From Dehalobacter sp. CP (lineage in GTDB: Bacteria; Bacillota_B; Desulfitobacteriia; Desulfitobacteriales; Syntrophobotulaceae), in the NCBI GenBank assembly GCA_009910795.1, contig VMEE01000023.1, forward strand, positions 42,674-106,673: a DNA stretch of 64,000 nt, read 5' to 3'. Below, piece by piece: positions 54,034-63,566 of this stretch. A model generated the notes under the pieces. The model was not told the DNA's origin. It saw nothing but the letters and a program-made list of their open reading frames with translations, and did not search any database. Within the stretch, counting starts at the first letter, position 1; each line of letters starts with the position of its first letter. Made by a program: the position numbers and the translations under genes.

Positions 54034-54621
54034 ATGGTACGATATAAAAATATACGGAAATTATTTGGCTGTTTGGGGATAAAAATGAAAGATATTATTC
54101 ACTATCGCTTGTCAATGCCCATTATTGTAAGCATGTTTGAAAAATGCGGTGAGGATGTATATATTGAGCCTAAGGGTGAATTTACCTATCATAACATTTC
54201 CATTGGAAATAACGTATATATCGGGGCACATGCTTCGTTTATGTGCGCGAATGCAAAGATATTGATTGGCAGCCAGGTGATGTTTGGGCCTCATGTCACA
54301 ATCCGTACAGGAGATCATCGGGCTGATGTAATTGGTGAGTATATGATCAATATTAAACAAAAATTACCTGAAAACAATAAAAATGTTATTATTGAAGATG
54401 ATGTTTGGATTGGATGCAACGTCACAATTTTAAAAGGTGTTACGATTGGAAAAGGCAGTATTATAGGGGCAGGGAGTGTTGTGACAAAAGATGTCCCTTC
54501 GTATACATATCATGTCGGTGTGCCTGGTATTAAGGAATGGCCGCGGTTTAATATCGAACAAATCAAGGAACATGAACGTGTTTTGAATGAAAAGCTTAGT
54601 CTGATCGGAGAAAATAAATGA
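54034..54621 (+). CDS. Hexapeptide-repeat O-acetyltransferase
   Basis: This 195-residue left-handed beta-helix acetyltransferase has hexapeptide repeats (ISIGNNVYIGAHASF, VIIEDDVWIGCNVTI, VTIGKGSIIGAGSVVTKD). GDHRADVIGEY carries the catalytic His. It probably acetylates a sugar of the polymer. The ribosome site (AAGGAAA) is distant from ATG 54034, and the start is therefore a little uncertain. The stop overlaps the next gene in ATGA. Confidence 0.92.
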   Translation: MVRYKNIRKLFGCLGIKMKDIIHYRLSMPIIVSMFEKCGEDVYIEPKGEFTYHNISIGNNVYIGAHASFMCANAKILIGSQVMFGPHVTIRTGDHRADVIGEYMINIKQKLPENNKNVIIEDDVWIGCNVTILKGVTIGKGSIIGAGSVVTKDVPSYTYHVGVPGIKEWPRFNIEQIKEHERVLNEKLSLIGENK

Positions 54622-55712
54622 AGGTTGCATTTGTAATTGGTTCACTTCGATTTAGTGGAGCAGAACGTGTTCTGATCTCAATCGCCAATGAAATGACGAA
54701 GAAAGGGAATCAAATATATATTTTACTTTTAAACGGGATACTCACAGGCCAGGAAGAAACGTATAAGGATGGCTTAGATCCCAGAATCATTTGTATTGAT
54801 GCAGGTCTTGCTTCCAGTAACAGCTTTTCAAAAATACAAAGGATGTTAAATATCCGAAAAATCATCGATAAAGTTCATCCTGACGTCGTCGTATCTTTTG
54901 GTGTTGAATGCAATTGCATTTTATTGCCGGCTCTGTTTGGTTGTCGGTTTCCTATCGTTGTCTCAGAGCGCAACGACCCAAAGATATATCCTTTCAAAAG
55001 AACACTCCGCATCCGAAGAAAAATATTGTATTGGTCAGCCAAGGGGTATGTCTTTCAGACGGAGGAAGCAAAGGCGTTCTTTTCAACTTCGATACAAAGC
55101 CGGGCTACCGTAATTCCCAATCCTGTCGCAGCAGAAAATATTCCGACTCCTTATTTTGGGGAACGCCGTAAAGACATTGTGTCAGTAGGGAGACTGGATG
55201 ATAAACAAAAAAATTATAAACTGTTATTTCGGGCGTTTGCTTTGCTTGCCTCAGACTACCCCGAGTATCGTTTGGTTATTTACGGAGAAGGGCCGGACCG
55301 GCCTGAGCTGGAAGCTGAGATTACAAAGCTTAACTTGACAAACCGAATATTCATGCCGGGGGCGGAGGCGGATGTGCCGCATAGAATAAGAGATGCCGCT
55401 TTGTTTGTCTTATCCTCAAACTTTGAAGGAATGCCGAATGCTTTGATTGAGGCGATGGCCGTTGGGATGCCTGTTGTTTCTACTGACTGTCCATGCGGGG
55501 GGCCAAATTTTTTGATCAAACATGGAGAAAACGGCACATTAGTACCGGTCGATAATATTCAGGCGTTGGCGAAATCCGTGCGTGATGTACTGGAGAATCC
55601 GGTTGCTACAGAAAAAATGGCACAAGAAGCGCGAAAAATCCTTCAACAGTTAGCACCAGAAAAAATTACTTTGATGTGGGAACAATATATCGAAGGTTTT
55701 GTTGAAAGATAA
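54618..55712 (+). CDS. Glycosyltransferase family 4 protein
   Basis: This 364-residue GT4 enzyme has FVIGSLRFSGAERVLISIA at the N terminus, VSVGRLDDKQKNYKLLFRAF, LVIYGEGPDRPELE, the catalytic-side FEGMPNALIEAMAVGMPVV and STDCPCGGPNFLI, characteristic of a GT4 group that adds GalNAc or similar sugars. The ATGA overlap with the acetyltransferase suggests coupling. Specificity is not established. Confidence 0.92.
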   Translation: MKVAFVIGSLRFSGAERVLISIANEMTKKGNQIYILLLNGILTGQEETYKDGLDPRIICIDAGLASSNSFSKIQRMLNIRKIIDKVHPDVVVSFGVECNCILLPALFGCRFPIVVSERNDPKIYPFKRTLRIRRKILYWSAKGYVFQTEEAKAFFSTSIQSRATVIPNPVAAENIPTPYFGERRKDIVSVGRLDDKQKNYKLLFRAFALLASDYPEYRLVIYGEGPDRPELEAEITKLNLTNRIFMPGAEADVPHRIRDAALFVLSSNFEGMPNALIEAMAVGMPVVSTDCPCGGPNFLIKHGENGTLVPVDNIQALAKSVRDVLENPVATEKMAQEARKILQQLAPEKITLMWEQYIEGFVER

Positions 55713-55733
55713 TTTCGAGGAAAACAAAGGGGA

Positions 55734-56987
55734 ATGGAATCTTTGTTTATAGAGCAACAAAGTATTGAGACGAAAAAAGAATTATTATTAAACTATTTAG
55801 CCATGGCGAGCGTTTCGTTATATCTGATCAATCTTTATGCTCACTTAAGCTTATACTCGACGACAATTGCCAAACTTGTGAAAATACTGTTTTTTGTCGG
55901 TATAGTCTTATATATTGTATTACGAAAAGGAAATTGGAACTATAAATTAAGCGGATACCATGTCTGGTGGGGTGCCTTTCTTCTTGTCTCAATTGTTTTC
56001 ACATTGAGAGCCGGGACTTTATTCTCAAGTTCTTTCTGGCAGTTGGTTGCTGATCAAAAAAATATTATTACCAGTTTGCTTATCTTTGAAGCAATACGAT
56101 CAAAACAAAATCTGTACAGGGTTTTAGGTCTCACAGCAATAATAGCCGGAGTGAGCGCTGCCGTTTTCTTAGTTAACACCTATGGATGGACATTATCCGG
56201 AAGCTTATCATACACATGGGTAAACCGAATGCCGGAGACGTTAGGGGATAATCCAAACGTTCTTGGCGGAATGTATGCGATCGCTTTTGTTTTTGGAGCA
56301 TTCTTGCTATACAAAAGAAAGAATTTTCTGTATTTTCCTTTTTTGATTCCAGTTCTCATTTACATACTTTTTACAGGATCAAAAAGAGCATTATTGTTTT
56401 TGCTGCTGTCAATAGCTTCTTTGTTCATCTTAGATCTTAAAAGCAGTTTTGTAGCGAAACTGTTAAAAGCTTTCATCATCGCTATTTTGATATTGATTCT
56501 TTACAATGCATTAATGGATATCCCGTTGTTTTATACGGTTGTTGGATACCGGTTTGAAGGAATGATTAATTCGCTAACAGGTCAGGGTTCCATAGATGCA
56601 TCAACGTTTGAAAGGCAAATGTTTATTTCTGAAGGATGGGAGCTATTTTTGTCTGCGCCTTTCTCCGGGCATGGCTATTATACTTTCCCTTATATCAATA
56701 CCGTAGCATACGGGAAGTATGCGCATAATAATTATATTGAACTGTTAGCCGACATGGGGGTAACAGGTTTGGTGGTATATTATGCTTTACCGATTTGGCT
56801 GCTGAAAGGGTTATATGCGATTTATAAAAAAAGCGATGATGAATCAAAGAACTTAAGCATCCTATTGATCATTTTAATTATGGTAACCTTGATTACGGAT
56901 ATTAGTTTCATTTCCTACATGTTTCCAGTTACCTATGTCTTGTTTGCGGTAACCGCTGCTTTTATTAAATTATATGAAGGAGCATAG
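55734..56987 (+). CDS. wzy: O-antigen ligase/polymerase-type membrane protein (Wzy)
   Basis: This 417-residue protein has about 11 hydrophobic segments, a large loop with the O-antigen ligase family pattern (MPETLGDNPNVLGGMYAI, SGHGYYTFPYINTVA, YAHNNYIELLADMGVTGL). In Wzx/Wzy systems Wzy joins repeat units outside the membrane. It is directly followed by the flippase gene, so this assignment fits the cluster. The ribosome site (GAGGA or AAAGGGG) and hence the exact start are uncertain. Confidence 0.88.
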   Translation: MESLFIEQQSIETKKELLLNYLAMASVSLYLINLYAHLSLYSTTIAKLVKILFFVGIVLYIVLRKGNWNYKLSGYHVWWGAFLLVSIVFTLRAGTLFSSSFWQLVADQKNIITSLLIFEAIRSKQNLYRVLGLTAIIAGVSAAVFLVNTYGWTLSGSLSYTWVNRMPETLGDNPNVLGGMYAIAFVFGAFLLYKRKNFLYFPFLIPVLIYILFTGSKRALLFLLLSIASLFILDLKSSFVAKLLKAFIIAILILILYNALMDIPLFYTVVGYRFEGMINSLTGQGSIDASTFERQMFISEGWELFLSAPFSGHGYYTFPYINTVAYGKYAHNNYIELLADMGVTGLVVYYALPIWLLKGLYAIYKKSDDESKNLSILLIILIMVTLITDISFISYMFPVTYVLFAVTAAFIKLYEGA

Positions 56988-58445
56988 ATGGCAAATCTAT
57001 ATAAACAGGTCGCATCCGCATCGAAATGGTCTACCATAGCAGAAATATCTTCAAGGGCGATAACCCCTGTTTCATTAATCTTACTTGCCAGAGTATTGAC
57101 CCCTGAAGATTATGGTGTGGTTTCTGTAGCGACGATTGTTGTCAGTTTTACGCAAATGATTAGTGATTTAGGATTTCAGAATGCATTAATTCAGAAAGAT
57201 TATGATGAAAAAAAACTATCCAGAGCAGCTTCGGTAGGTTTTTTAGCAAATATGTTTGTCGCAATAATACTATATGTGCTTATTTTTGTGCTGGCAGAAC
57301 CGTTATCCCTGTTATTCGGAATTCCGGAGTCCGTCATGGTCATACGGATAATGGCGATACAAATTATTCTCAATAGTTTGAACTCAATACAGACTGGATT
57401 GATTCAGAGAGCATTAAACTTTAAAATCCTTTTTTATATTCGGCTGACAACGACGCTAATCCCGGCTCTGGTTTCAATTCCGTTGGCGTATACAGGGATA
57501 AGCTACTGGGCGTTGGTTGCGGGAGCGTTATTTGGTTCCTTAGCCAATACGGTTGTAGTATGGATAAGATCACCTTGGAAACCACGATTGTTCTGGAAAC
57601 TTGAGCTATTTAAAGAAATGATAGGTTTCAGTCTGTTCAATATGGCTGAGACGTTTGCTTTGTGGCTCGCTGCTTGGGCGGATCAAATTGTTGTCGGCGC
57701 GGTGATGACTACGTCCGCGCTTGGACTATATCGGACATCAACAAACTTAGTCAATGTATTGGTAAACCTGCTGCTAAGTGCAATATTGCCAGTTCTGTTC
57801 AGTACACTTTCAAGGTTGCAAAGCGATGAGGCGGCTTTTCGCAGTTTTTTTCAAAATGCCAATAAGATTATTTGTATGATTGCTTTTCCGTTGGGGATAG
57901 GTTTTTTATTTTTTGGCGAAACGGTAGCAGCCATTGTATTTGGCAGCAAGTGGAATGGAGCAGGAGATATCATTCGTATATGGGGGTTTGTCAGTGCGAT
58001 CTCGCTGGTTTATGGCGTTAACGGGATAGGTTATAGGGCTAAGGGCAAACCCCAGCTTAATGTAATTGTGATATGCACAAATATGTGTATTCTGCTTCCA
58101 GCGATAATTATCTCGGCACCTTATGGGTTACTGACATTTGTTGCTGTCCGTTCGGTTGTAAAGCTCCTTCAAGCCCCTGTAAATTTTTATTATGGGAAAA
58201 AATACCTTGCGATCTCATTTGTTCAGACTATTCAGAATTTAAGGTGGATATTTGCCGCCAGCGGCTTAATGGCAGCGGGTTATTTTGTGTATGTTTGGCT
58301 GATTCCATATGATACAATGATGGCACAGATCGTTGGGGCTTTATTTTGCTGTGTTTTTTACTTCATTGGATTAATCCCCGAAAGAACATTCATAAGAAAA
58401 ACAATAAACCTATTTTTAGGACGTAATCAATCAGCGGAATCATGA
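56988..58445 (+). CDS. wzx: Wzx-type lipopolysaccharide/polysaccharide flippase
   Basis: This 485-residue MOP-superfamily exporter has about 12-14 helices and an opening typical of the WzxC/TuaB group (ASKWSTIAEISSRAITPVSL, ARVLTPEDYGVVSVATIVVS). It would flip undecaprenyl-linked repeat units across the membrane. The ATG directly follows the wzy stop, and GAAGGAG lies inside the end of wzy, so the two are coupled. Confidence 0.92.
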   Translation: MANLYKQVASASKWSTIAEISSRAITPVSLILLARVLTPEDYGVVSVATIVVSFTQMISDLGFQNALIQKDYDEKKLSRAASVGFLANMFVAIILYVLIFVLAEPLSLLFGIPESVMVIRIMAIQIILNSLNSIQTGLIQRALNFKILFYIRLTTTLIPALVSIPLAYTGISYWALVAGALFGSLANTVVVWIRSPWKPRLFWKLELFKEMIGFSLFNMAETFALWLAAWADQIVVGAVMTTSALGLYRTSTNLVNVLVNLLLSAILPVLFSTLSRLQSDEAAFRSFFQNANKIICMIAFPLGIGFLFFGETVAAIVFGSKWNGAGDIIRIWGFVSAISLVYGVNGIGYRAKGKPQLNVIVICTNMCILLPAIIISAPYGLLTFVAVRSVVKLLQAPVNFYYGKKYLAISFVQTIQNLRWIFAASGLMAAGYFVYVWLIPYDTMMAQIVGALFCCVFYFIGLIPERTFIRKTINLFLGRNQSAES

Positions 58446-58467
58446 ATTAATCTGAAGGAGATAGGCT

Positions 58468-59451
58468 ATGGAAATAATACTTGTAACCGGGGGGGCCGGT
58501 TTTATTGGATCACATCTATGTGAAAGGTTGCTAGAAGAAGGGAAAACAGTTGTTGCCATTGATAGTTTTAATGACTTTTATGATCCTACAATTAAAGAGC
58601 GAAATATTTATGAAATAAGAAAAAGTTGTAAAGAGAAATTAATCCCTAAAGAAAGATTTATCGTTGAAAAGGGAGATATTCGAGATCAGGATTTTCTTAT
58701 GAAGGTATTTCAGAATTACCAGTTTCAATCTGTGATACATTTAGCGGCTTATGCCGGTGTACGGCCTTCAATACAAAATCCTGAACTCTATGTGAATGTT
58801 AACATCAATGGGACAATGAATATTCTGGAGTGCCTCAGAGAGTATCGCATTAAACGCTTTATTTTTGCTTCTTCGTCATCTGTTTACGGCAATAATCAGA
58901 AAGTGCCCTTTTCAGAGGATGACTCAGTTGACCAGCCGATATCGCCATATGCTGCCACCAAAAAAGCCGGTGAGCTATTGTGTTATGCATATCACCATCT
59001 GTATAATCTGAGTATTGCTTGTTTGAGATTCTTTACGGTATACGGCCCGCGTCAGCGACCTGATTTAGCAATTCATAAGTTTACAAATCTAATCACATCA
59101 GGTAAACCAGTTCCCTTTTATGGAGATGGGACAACACAGCGAGATTATACCTATATAGACGATATTATCGATGGCATTCTTAAGGCATTAGATTGGGTTA
59201 ATCACAAAGAAACACGGTATGGAATTTTTAATTTAGGCGAATCAAAAACCATTTCATTAAGTGAAATGGTTCAAGAATTAGAAAAAAACCTGCAAAAAAA
59301 AGCACAGCTAGATAGCTTGCCGGATCAACCGGGAGATGTTAAAAATACGTATGCCGATATTATGAAGTCAAAACAACTGCTTGGTTATCAACCAACTACG
59401 ATGTTTTCAGAAGGTATTAAGAAATTCGTTAGTTGGTATTATCGTTATTAG
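58468..59451 (+). CDS. UDP-glucuronate 4-epimerase-like NAD-dependent epimerase
   Basis: This 327-residue SDR has VTGGAGFIGSHLCERLLEEG, the IDSFNDFYDPTIKE segment typical of UDP-glucuronate/galacturonate 4-epimerases, SSSSVYGNNQKVPFSE and the YxxxK catalytic motif in YAATKKAGE. It interconverts UDP-GlcA and UDP-GalA. The next gene makes UDP-GlcA, supporting this role. GAAGGAG precedes the ATG. Confidence 0.92.
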   Translation: MEIILVTGGAGFIGSHLCERLLEEGKTVVAIDSFNDFYDPTIKERNIYEIRKSCKEKLIPKERFIVEKGDIRDQDFLMKVFQNYQFQSVIHLAAYAGVRPSIQNPELYVNVNINGTMNILECLREYRIKRFIFASSSSVYGNNQKVPFSEDDSVDQPISPYAATKKAGELLCYAYHHLYNLSIACLRFFTVYGPRQRPDLAIHKFTNLITSGKPVPFYGDGTTQRDYTYIDDIIDGILKALDWVNHKETRYGIFNLGESKTISLSEMVQELEKNLQKKAQLDSLPDQPGDVKNTYADIMKSKQLLGYQPTTMFSEGIKKFVSWYYRY

Positions 59452-59592
59452 TGTAGAATGATCAAGTATTAATTCTAAATAATAGGCATTAGTTTGATCT
59501 GGCTTATCTGAAAAAAATAATCAGATAGAAAAAAGATTTAAAATGAGCTATAATCACAATATCTGTTACTTCAGTGAGGAGAATTAAATAAT

Positions 59593-60912
59593 ATGAGTAA
59601 AATAGCAGTTATTGGCACAGGGTATGTTGGCTTGGTAACAGGAGCCTGCTTATCTGAGTTTGGACATAGTGTGATCTGTGTGGATATTGATGAAAATAAA
59701 ATAGAGACATTAAAGCAGGGGATCATTCCAATCTACGAACCGGGTCTTCAAGATCTTGTGACGAAGAATTATTATGCAGGCAGATTGGATTTTACCACCC
59801 ATTATTCAATGGCTGTGGATGTGTCGGATGTTGTTTTTATTGCAGTCGGGACACCGCCTCAGGATGATGGATCCGCAGATTTAGATTATGTTCTTGCAGC
59901 TGCAAGGGAAATCGCAGAAAATATGAATTGCTACAAGGTTATTGTGAATAAGTCCACAGTGCCAGTAGGAACTGGGAAATTAGTAAAACAGACGATAAAA
60001 GGAGTTTTAGAAAAACGTAAGCTCAACATCGATTATGATGTTGTTTCTAACCCTGAGTTTCTTAGAGAGGGAGCAGCGGTCAATGATTTCATGCATCCAG
60101 AAAGGATTGTCATTGGATCAGATCATGTAAAGGCTGAAGAGATCATGCGTGATGTTTATAGAGTCCTTTATCTCAATAATCACCCTTTTGTTCTCACCAA
60201 TATCGAAACAGCAGAAATTATTAAATACGCTTCAAATGCCTTCCTTGCCACAAAGATCACTTTTATTAATGAGATATCTCGTCTATGTGAGGCTGCAGGG
60301 GGAAATGTGCAGCATGTTTCAAGGGCGATGGGATTGGATAAGCGGATCGGAAAGTTTTTTTTGCATGCAGGTCCGGGATACGGGGGCAGTTGTTTTCCAA
60401 AAGATACAAAGGCGTTAGTGCATATTGGAAGAGAGTTTGACGTTGATATTTCAATTGTAGATGCTGTAATTATTGCGAACCAATCTCAAAAGTTACGCAT
60501 GGTTGATAAAATCATCACAAAAATGGGGGATATTCAAGGCAAGCGGATTGCCGTTTTAGGACTTGCCTTTAAGCCAGGGACCGATGATATGCGGGAGGCT
60601 CCGTCAATTACGATAATTCATGAGTTGCATAAAAGAGGGGCACGTCTTTCTGTCTATGATCCGATTGCAATGGAGAACGCCAAAAAAATTGCATTTCTGA
60701 ATTTGGATATTGATTATGCCGAGAATGAATATGCAGCTGTAGCAGATGCTCAGGCTGTTGTCCTGCTTACGGAATGGAACCAGTTTCGGAGTATGGATTT
60801 AGCTAAGATGAAAAGTAAAATGAACGGCAATTATTTCTTTGATTTCAGAAATATTTATGACAGGAATGAGCTTGAAACGATAGGGTTTATATATGACGGA
60901 GTCGGAAAATAA
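59593..60912 (+). CDS. ugd: UDP-glucose 6-dehydrogenase
   Basis: This 439-residue enzyme oxidises UDP-glucose to UDP-glucuronate. It has the Rossmann motif IGTGYVGLVTGACLSEFGH, NKSTVPVGTGKLV, NPEFLREGAAVNDFMHPERI and the catalytic Cys in GPGYGGSCFPKDTKAL. GTPPQDDGSADL is also present. A 141-base gap with no gene precedes it; GAGGAG lies before the ATG. Confidence 0.97.
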   Translation: MSKIAVIGTGYVGLVTGACLSEFGHSVICVDIDENKIETLKQGIIPIYEPGLQDLVTKNYYAGRLDFTTHYSMAVDVSDVVFIAVGTPPQDDGSADLDYVLAAAREIAENMNCYKVIVNKSTVPVGTGKLVKQTIKGVLEKRKLNIDYDVVSNPEFLREGAAVNDFMHPERIVIGSDHVKAEEIMRDVYRVLYLNNHPFVLTNIETAEIIKYASNAFLATKITFINEISRLCEAAGGNVQHVSRAMGLDKRIGKFFLHAGPGYGGSCFPKDTKALVHIGREFDVDISIVDAVIIANQSQKLRMVDKIITKMGDIQGKRIAVLGLAFKPGTDDMREAPSITIIHELHKRGARLSVYDPIAMENAKKIAFLNLDIDYAENEYAAVADAQAVVLLTEWNQFRSMDLAKMKSKMNGNYFFDFRNIYDRNELETIGFIYDGVGK

Positions 60913-60936
60913 TATGTTATTGAAAGGAAGATATAC

Positions 60937-61608
60937 GTGGAAATTAGAAGAATCATCGATTCAATCAGTCGCAAGTGGTGGTTATGCGTTGTTTTTGCGG
61001 TCTTATTTGGAGGAATGGGATGGTTTTTTCATATTTTCTTATCATCTCCAACGTATAACGCAGATACAACGCTATATGTTCTCAATCGTGATAGAGTGAC
61101 GGCAGGTGAGTCTTTGAGTTATTCTGACATCACGATGGGGAAGGAATTTCTTAAACAATATTCCGGGATTTTTTATAGCCGCTCTGTAGCTGCTGAAGCC
61201 GCTAGGAAGCTGGATCAATATAGTCTATCTGCGGGCACAATTTCTTCAATGGCGAATTTATCAATCAACGAAGACTCGGGTTTATTAAAAATCAGAGTGA
61301 CTGCATATGATGCGATAATGGCTGCATCAGTCGCGAATGTAATGGGAGAAGTATTTTCGTCAAAAGTTAAAGAAATCACAAATAGTGATTTTATCGGGAT
61401 ATTGGATAAAGCTCAGGTTTCTAATACGCCAATCCCGGATAACGGCATTATAAAAATGATTCTATGGATCGTTGCAGGAGAAGTTTTTTCCTTGGGAATT
61501 ATTTATTTGTTGGAATATTTTAATACAACCATCCGTTCAGTTGAAGATATTGAAAATAATATCGGGGTTCGTGTCATTGGGATTATACCCGAGCATGATC
61601 TACGATAA
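60937..61608 (+). CDS. Wzz/CapA-type chain-length and kinase-modulator protein
   Basis: This 223-residue membrane protein has two helices (about 15-38 and 173-195) flanking an external domain, the layout of YveK/CapA modulators in Gram-positive polysaccharide systems. The second helix is preceded by AQVSNTPIPDNGIIKM, the usual Pro-containing motif. It activates the cognate tyrosine kinase encoded next and helps control chain length. Start is GTG 60937, with AAGGAAG upstream. Confidence 0.9.
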   Translation: MEIRRIIDSISRKWWLCVVFAVLFGGMGWFFHIFLSSPTYNADTTLYVLNRDRVTAGESLSYSDITMGKEFLKQYSGIFYSRSVAAEAARKLDQYSLSAGTISSMANLSINEDSGLLKIRVTAYDAIMAASVANVMGEVFSSKVKEITNSDFIGILDKAQVSNTPIPDNGIIKMILWIVAGEVFSLGIIYLLEYFNTTIRSVEDIENNIGVRVIGIIPEHDLR

Positions 61609-61625
61609 AGAGGAGAAGTAATATT

Positions 61626-62378
61626 ATGCAGATAAAGACTTTTAATGTGTATGATAATGATAATAATGCGGTCAGGGATGCTTATGAAATGCTTACAGCC
61701 GGTCTTCTCATTAATAATAATGGAAGAAGTAAAACGTTTGCTTTATTGAGCTGCAAGCCAGAAGAAGGAAAAACTTCGCTTGCGATTAGTCTTTCGATAT
61801 CTATTGCACGCTCTGGGTGGAGGGTGCTTTTTGTTGATGCAGATATGCGTAAACCGACGGCTGCAAAGAGGTTGAATGCTGAAGCGCAGTTAGGCTTGTC
61901 AGATTATCTTGAGGGGAGAGGTCGACTAGAGGAGGTAATCAGCAACACGAATATTCCAAACCTAACCTATTTATCCTGTGGAACAGACTGTTCGAATCCA
62001 ATCGAAAAGTTGTGTGCAGTACGCTTTCAGAAGTTATTCGAGCAAGTAAAAATTGAGTATGACTATATAATTTTCGATACTCCGGCGCTAGAAAGCGTTT
62101 TTGACGGAGCAATAGTCGCGTCAAAAGCAGATGCAACTATGCTGATTGTAAAAGCGGGATTCACTTCGAAAAAAAGTCTGCAACGGGCCAAAGAACAATT
62201 GCATGGCGTTAATGCCAAGTTGATCGGGATTGTTCTGAATAAAGTCAAGAAGCGTGATTATAAAAGATACTACAGCTCTTATAATTATTTCTTTAATTCC
62301 AATCGATTTTTGAAAAAGGCAAAAAAGCATTTTAGGTCATTGAATAAGGGAATATCTAAGGATACAGCAAAGGTTTAA
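61626..62378 (+). CDS. BY-type tyrosine kinase (CpsD/CapB)
   Basis: This 250-residue cytoplasmic kinase has Walker A in SCKPEEGKTSLAISL, Walker A' in LFVDADMRKPTAAKR and Walker B in DYIIFDTP. The C terminus carries a Tyr cluster (DYKRYYSSYNYFF), the autophosphorylation site. With the Wzz-type protein it controls polymer assembly and length. No matching phosphatase gene is visible in the window. GAGGAG precedes the ATG; the stop overlaps the convergent next gene by four bases. Confidence 0.94.
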   Translation: MQIKTFNVYDNDNNAVRDAYEMLTAGLLINNNGRSKTFALLSCKPEEGKTSLAISLSISIARSGWRVLFVDADMRKPTAAKRLNAEAQLGLSDYLEGRGRLEEVISNTNIPNLTYLSCGTDCSNPIEKLCAVRFQKLFEQVKIEYDYIIFDTPALESVFDGAIVASKADATMLIVKAGFTSKKSLQRAKEQLHGVNAKLIGIVLNKVKKRDYKRYYSSYNYFFNSNRFLKKAKKHFRSLNKGISKDTAKV

Positions 62379-63478
62379 TACCGAAAATGTAGTCCAATTT
62401 TCCGTAGAAAACGCGCTTTTGATCGAAAAGGATGAACGATTTTTAAGAGTTTATTGTATATGGCGCTGTTGGAGATAACAAGTTTTATCTTTTGGAGCAA
62501 ATACTGATAACCATTAACTTTTTTTTCTTGATCTCTATCGCTGCTTATAATCATTTCCTCTTTGTTCATGATATTCTGAATGATTATTACTGAGTTCTTG
62601 GTCGAGTTTAATTGATAGTTATCAGGAAGATGTAATCCTAAGTATAATCGGCATGTATCCATTAAATAATAGTAGAAATTCAAGATTGCCATTGACTCTA
62701 AGGTTTGTTCAATGTAGTTTATATCAATTTGATTGCGGTAAGAATTAAAAAACAGTACGAAATCTGAAAGAAGACGAAGATTTGCATTAGAGTGTTTTAA
62801 ATGCCTTGCTGTGTGAATAACAGCATTGATCAATTCATCCTCCGGGGATAAGCAATAAAATTGGAATCCGGCTACCGTTTGAAGACGCTTGTCTTTCCAG
62901 ATATGATCCACCCAGTCGCTGTTGTCGATTTTTTGCATATATTTGGGATGCCAAAGTGTTCGGTGAAGCTCAACGGCGAATGTACCCGCTTTTATCATAT
63001 CGATATGCATATGATCAGGATCATTGTAATTTAGTTCATTCGGCTTATAACCGAGAGAAGTCATCGCTTCTATGCATTGATTCATCTGTTTCTCGTTGAT
63101 TAATACATCTAGATCATTCATCGAACGTAGTTCAGGCCGAGGATATTGTTCCTTAAAGACAAGTCCTTTAAGTGATATAGCTGTTATGCCATTGGTCTCA
63201 AAAAGATTAAAGATTGTTCCTATCGTTGGGAGCATCATCAACTGACGTGCGGCAGTCACAACCGTTTTCTCTTTCCAATGAGTCAATACACTGTGATCGA
63301 TTTTTAACAAATCATTATGTTGATAAACAGTCTCAAACAGAAATGAAGAAACACCTTGTAGTCTGGCTTGATTATAAAGTTCAACTCCATCAACGGAGGC
63401 AAGTAATTCCTTATCTGGTATTTCACCGTTAATAAATATTCTTAGCAGATGAAGAAGCTGCTCATACACACTTTTCAT
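62375..63478 (-). CDS. NTP_transf_5-type nucleotidyltransferase-like protein
   Basis: This 367-residue protein resembles the family labelled uncharacterised nucleotidyltransferase (PF14907). The nucleotidyltransferase core is SLKGLVFKEQYPRPELRSMN followed by DLDVLI, giving the D-x-D pair. LGYKPNE and VELHRTLWHP also fit, and the C-terminal half is helical. Family members occur beside PqqD-like and HPr-kinase-like genes in several clusters, so this gene may be linked functionally to the RiPP-like locus; that is inference. It is convergent with the tyrosine kinase gene, and its 5' side faces the next gene divergently. Confidence 0.75.
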   Translation of the reverse strand: MKSVYEQLLHLLRIFINGEIPDKELLASVDGVELYNQARLQGVSSFLFETVYQHNDLLKIDHSVLTHWKEKTVVTAARQLMMLPTIGTIFNLFETNGITAISLKGLVFKEQYPRPELRSMNDLDVLINEKQMNQCIEAMTSLGYKPNELNYNDPDHMHIDMIKAGTFAVELHRTLWHPKYMQKIDNSDWVDHIWKDKRLQTVAGFQFYCLSPEDELINAVIHTARHLKHSNANLRLLSDFVLFFNSYRNQIDINYIEQTLESMAILNFYYYLMDTCRLYLGLHLPDNYQLNSTKNSVIIIQNIMNKEEMIISSDRDQEKKVNGYQYLLQKIKLVISNSAIYNKLLKIVHPFRSKARFLRKIGLHFRY

Positions 63479-63566
63479 TATTTTCCTCCGATGACAAAAT
63501 ATTTCTTTTATATTATATCATATTTCTTATATTTGAGATTTTTTTGTAAAGTAAGGGGATTATATT

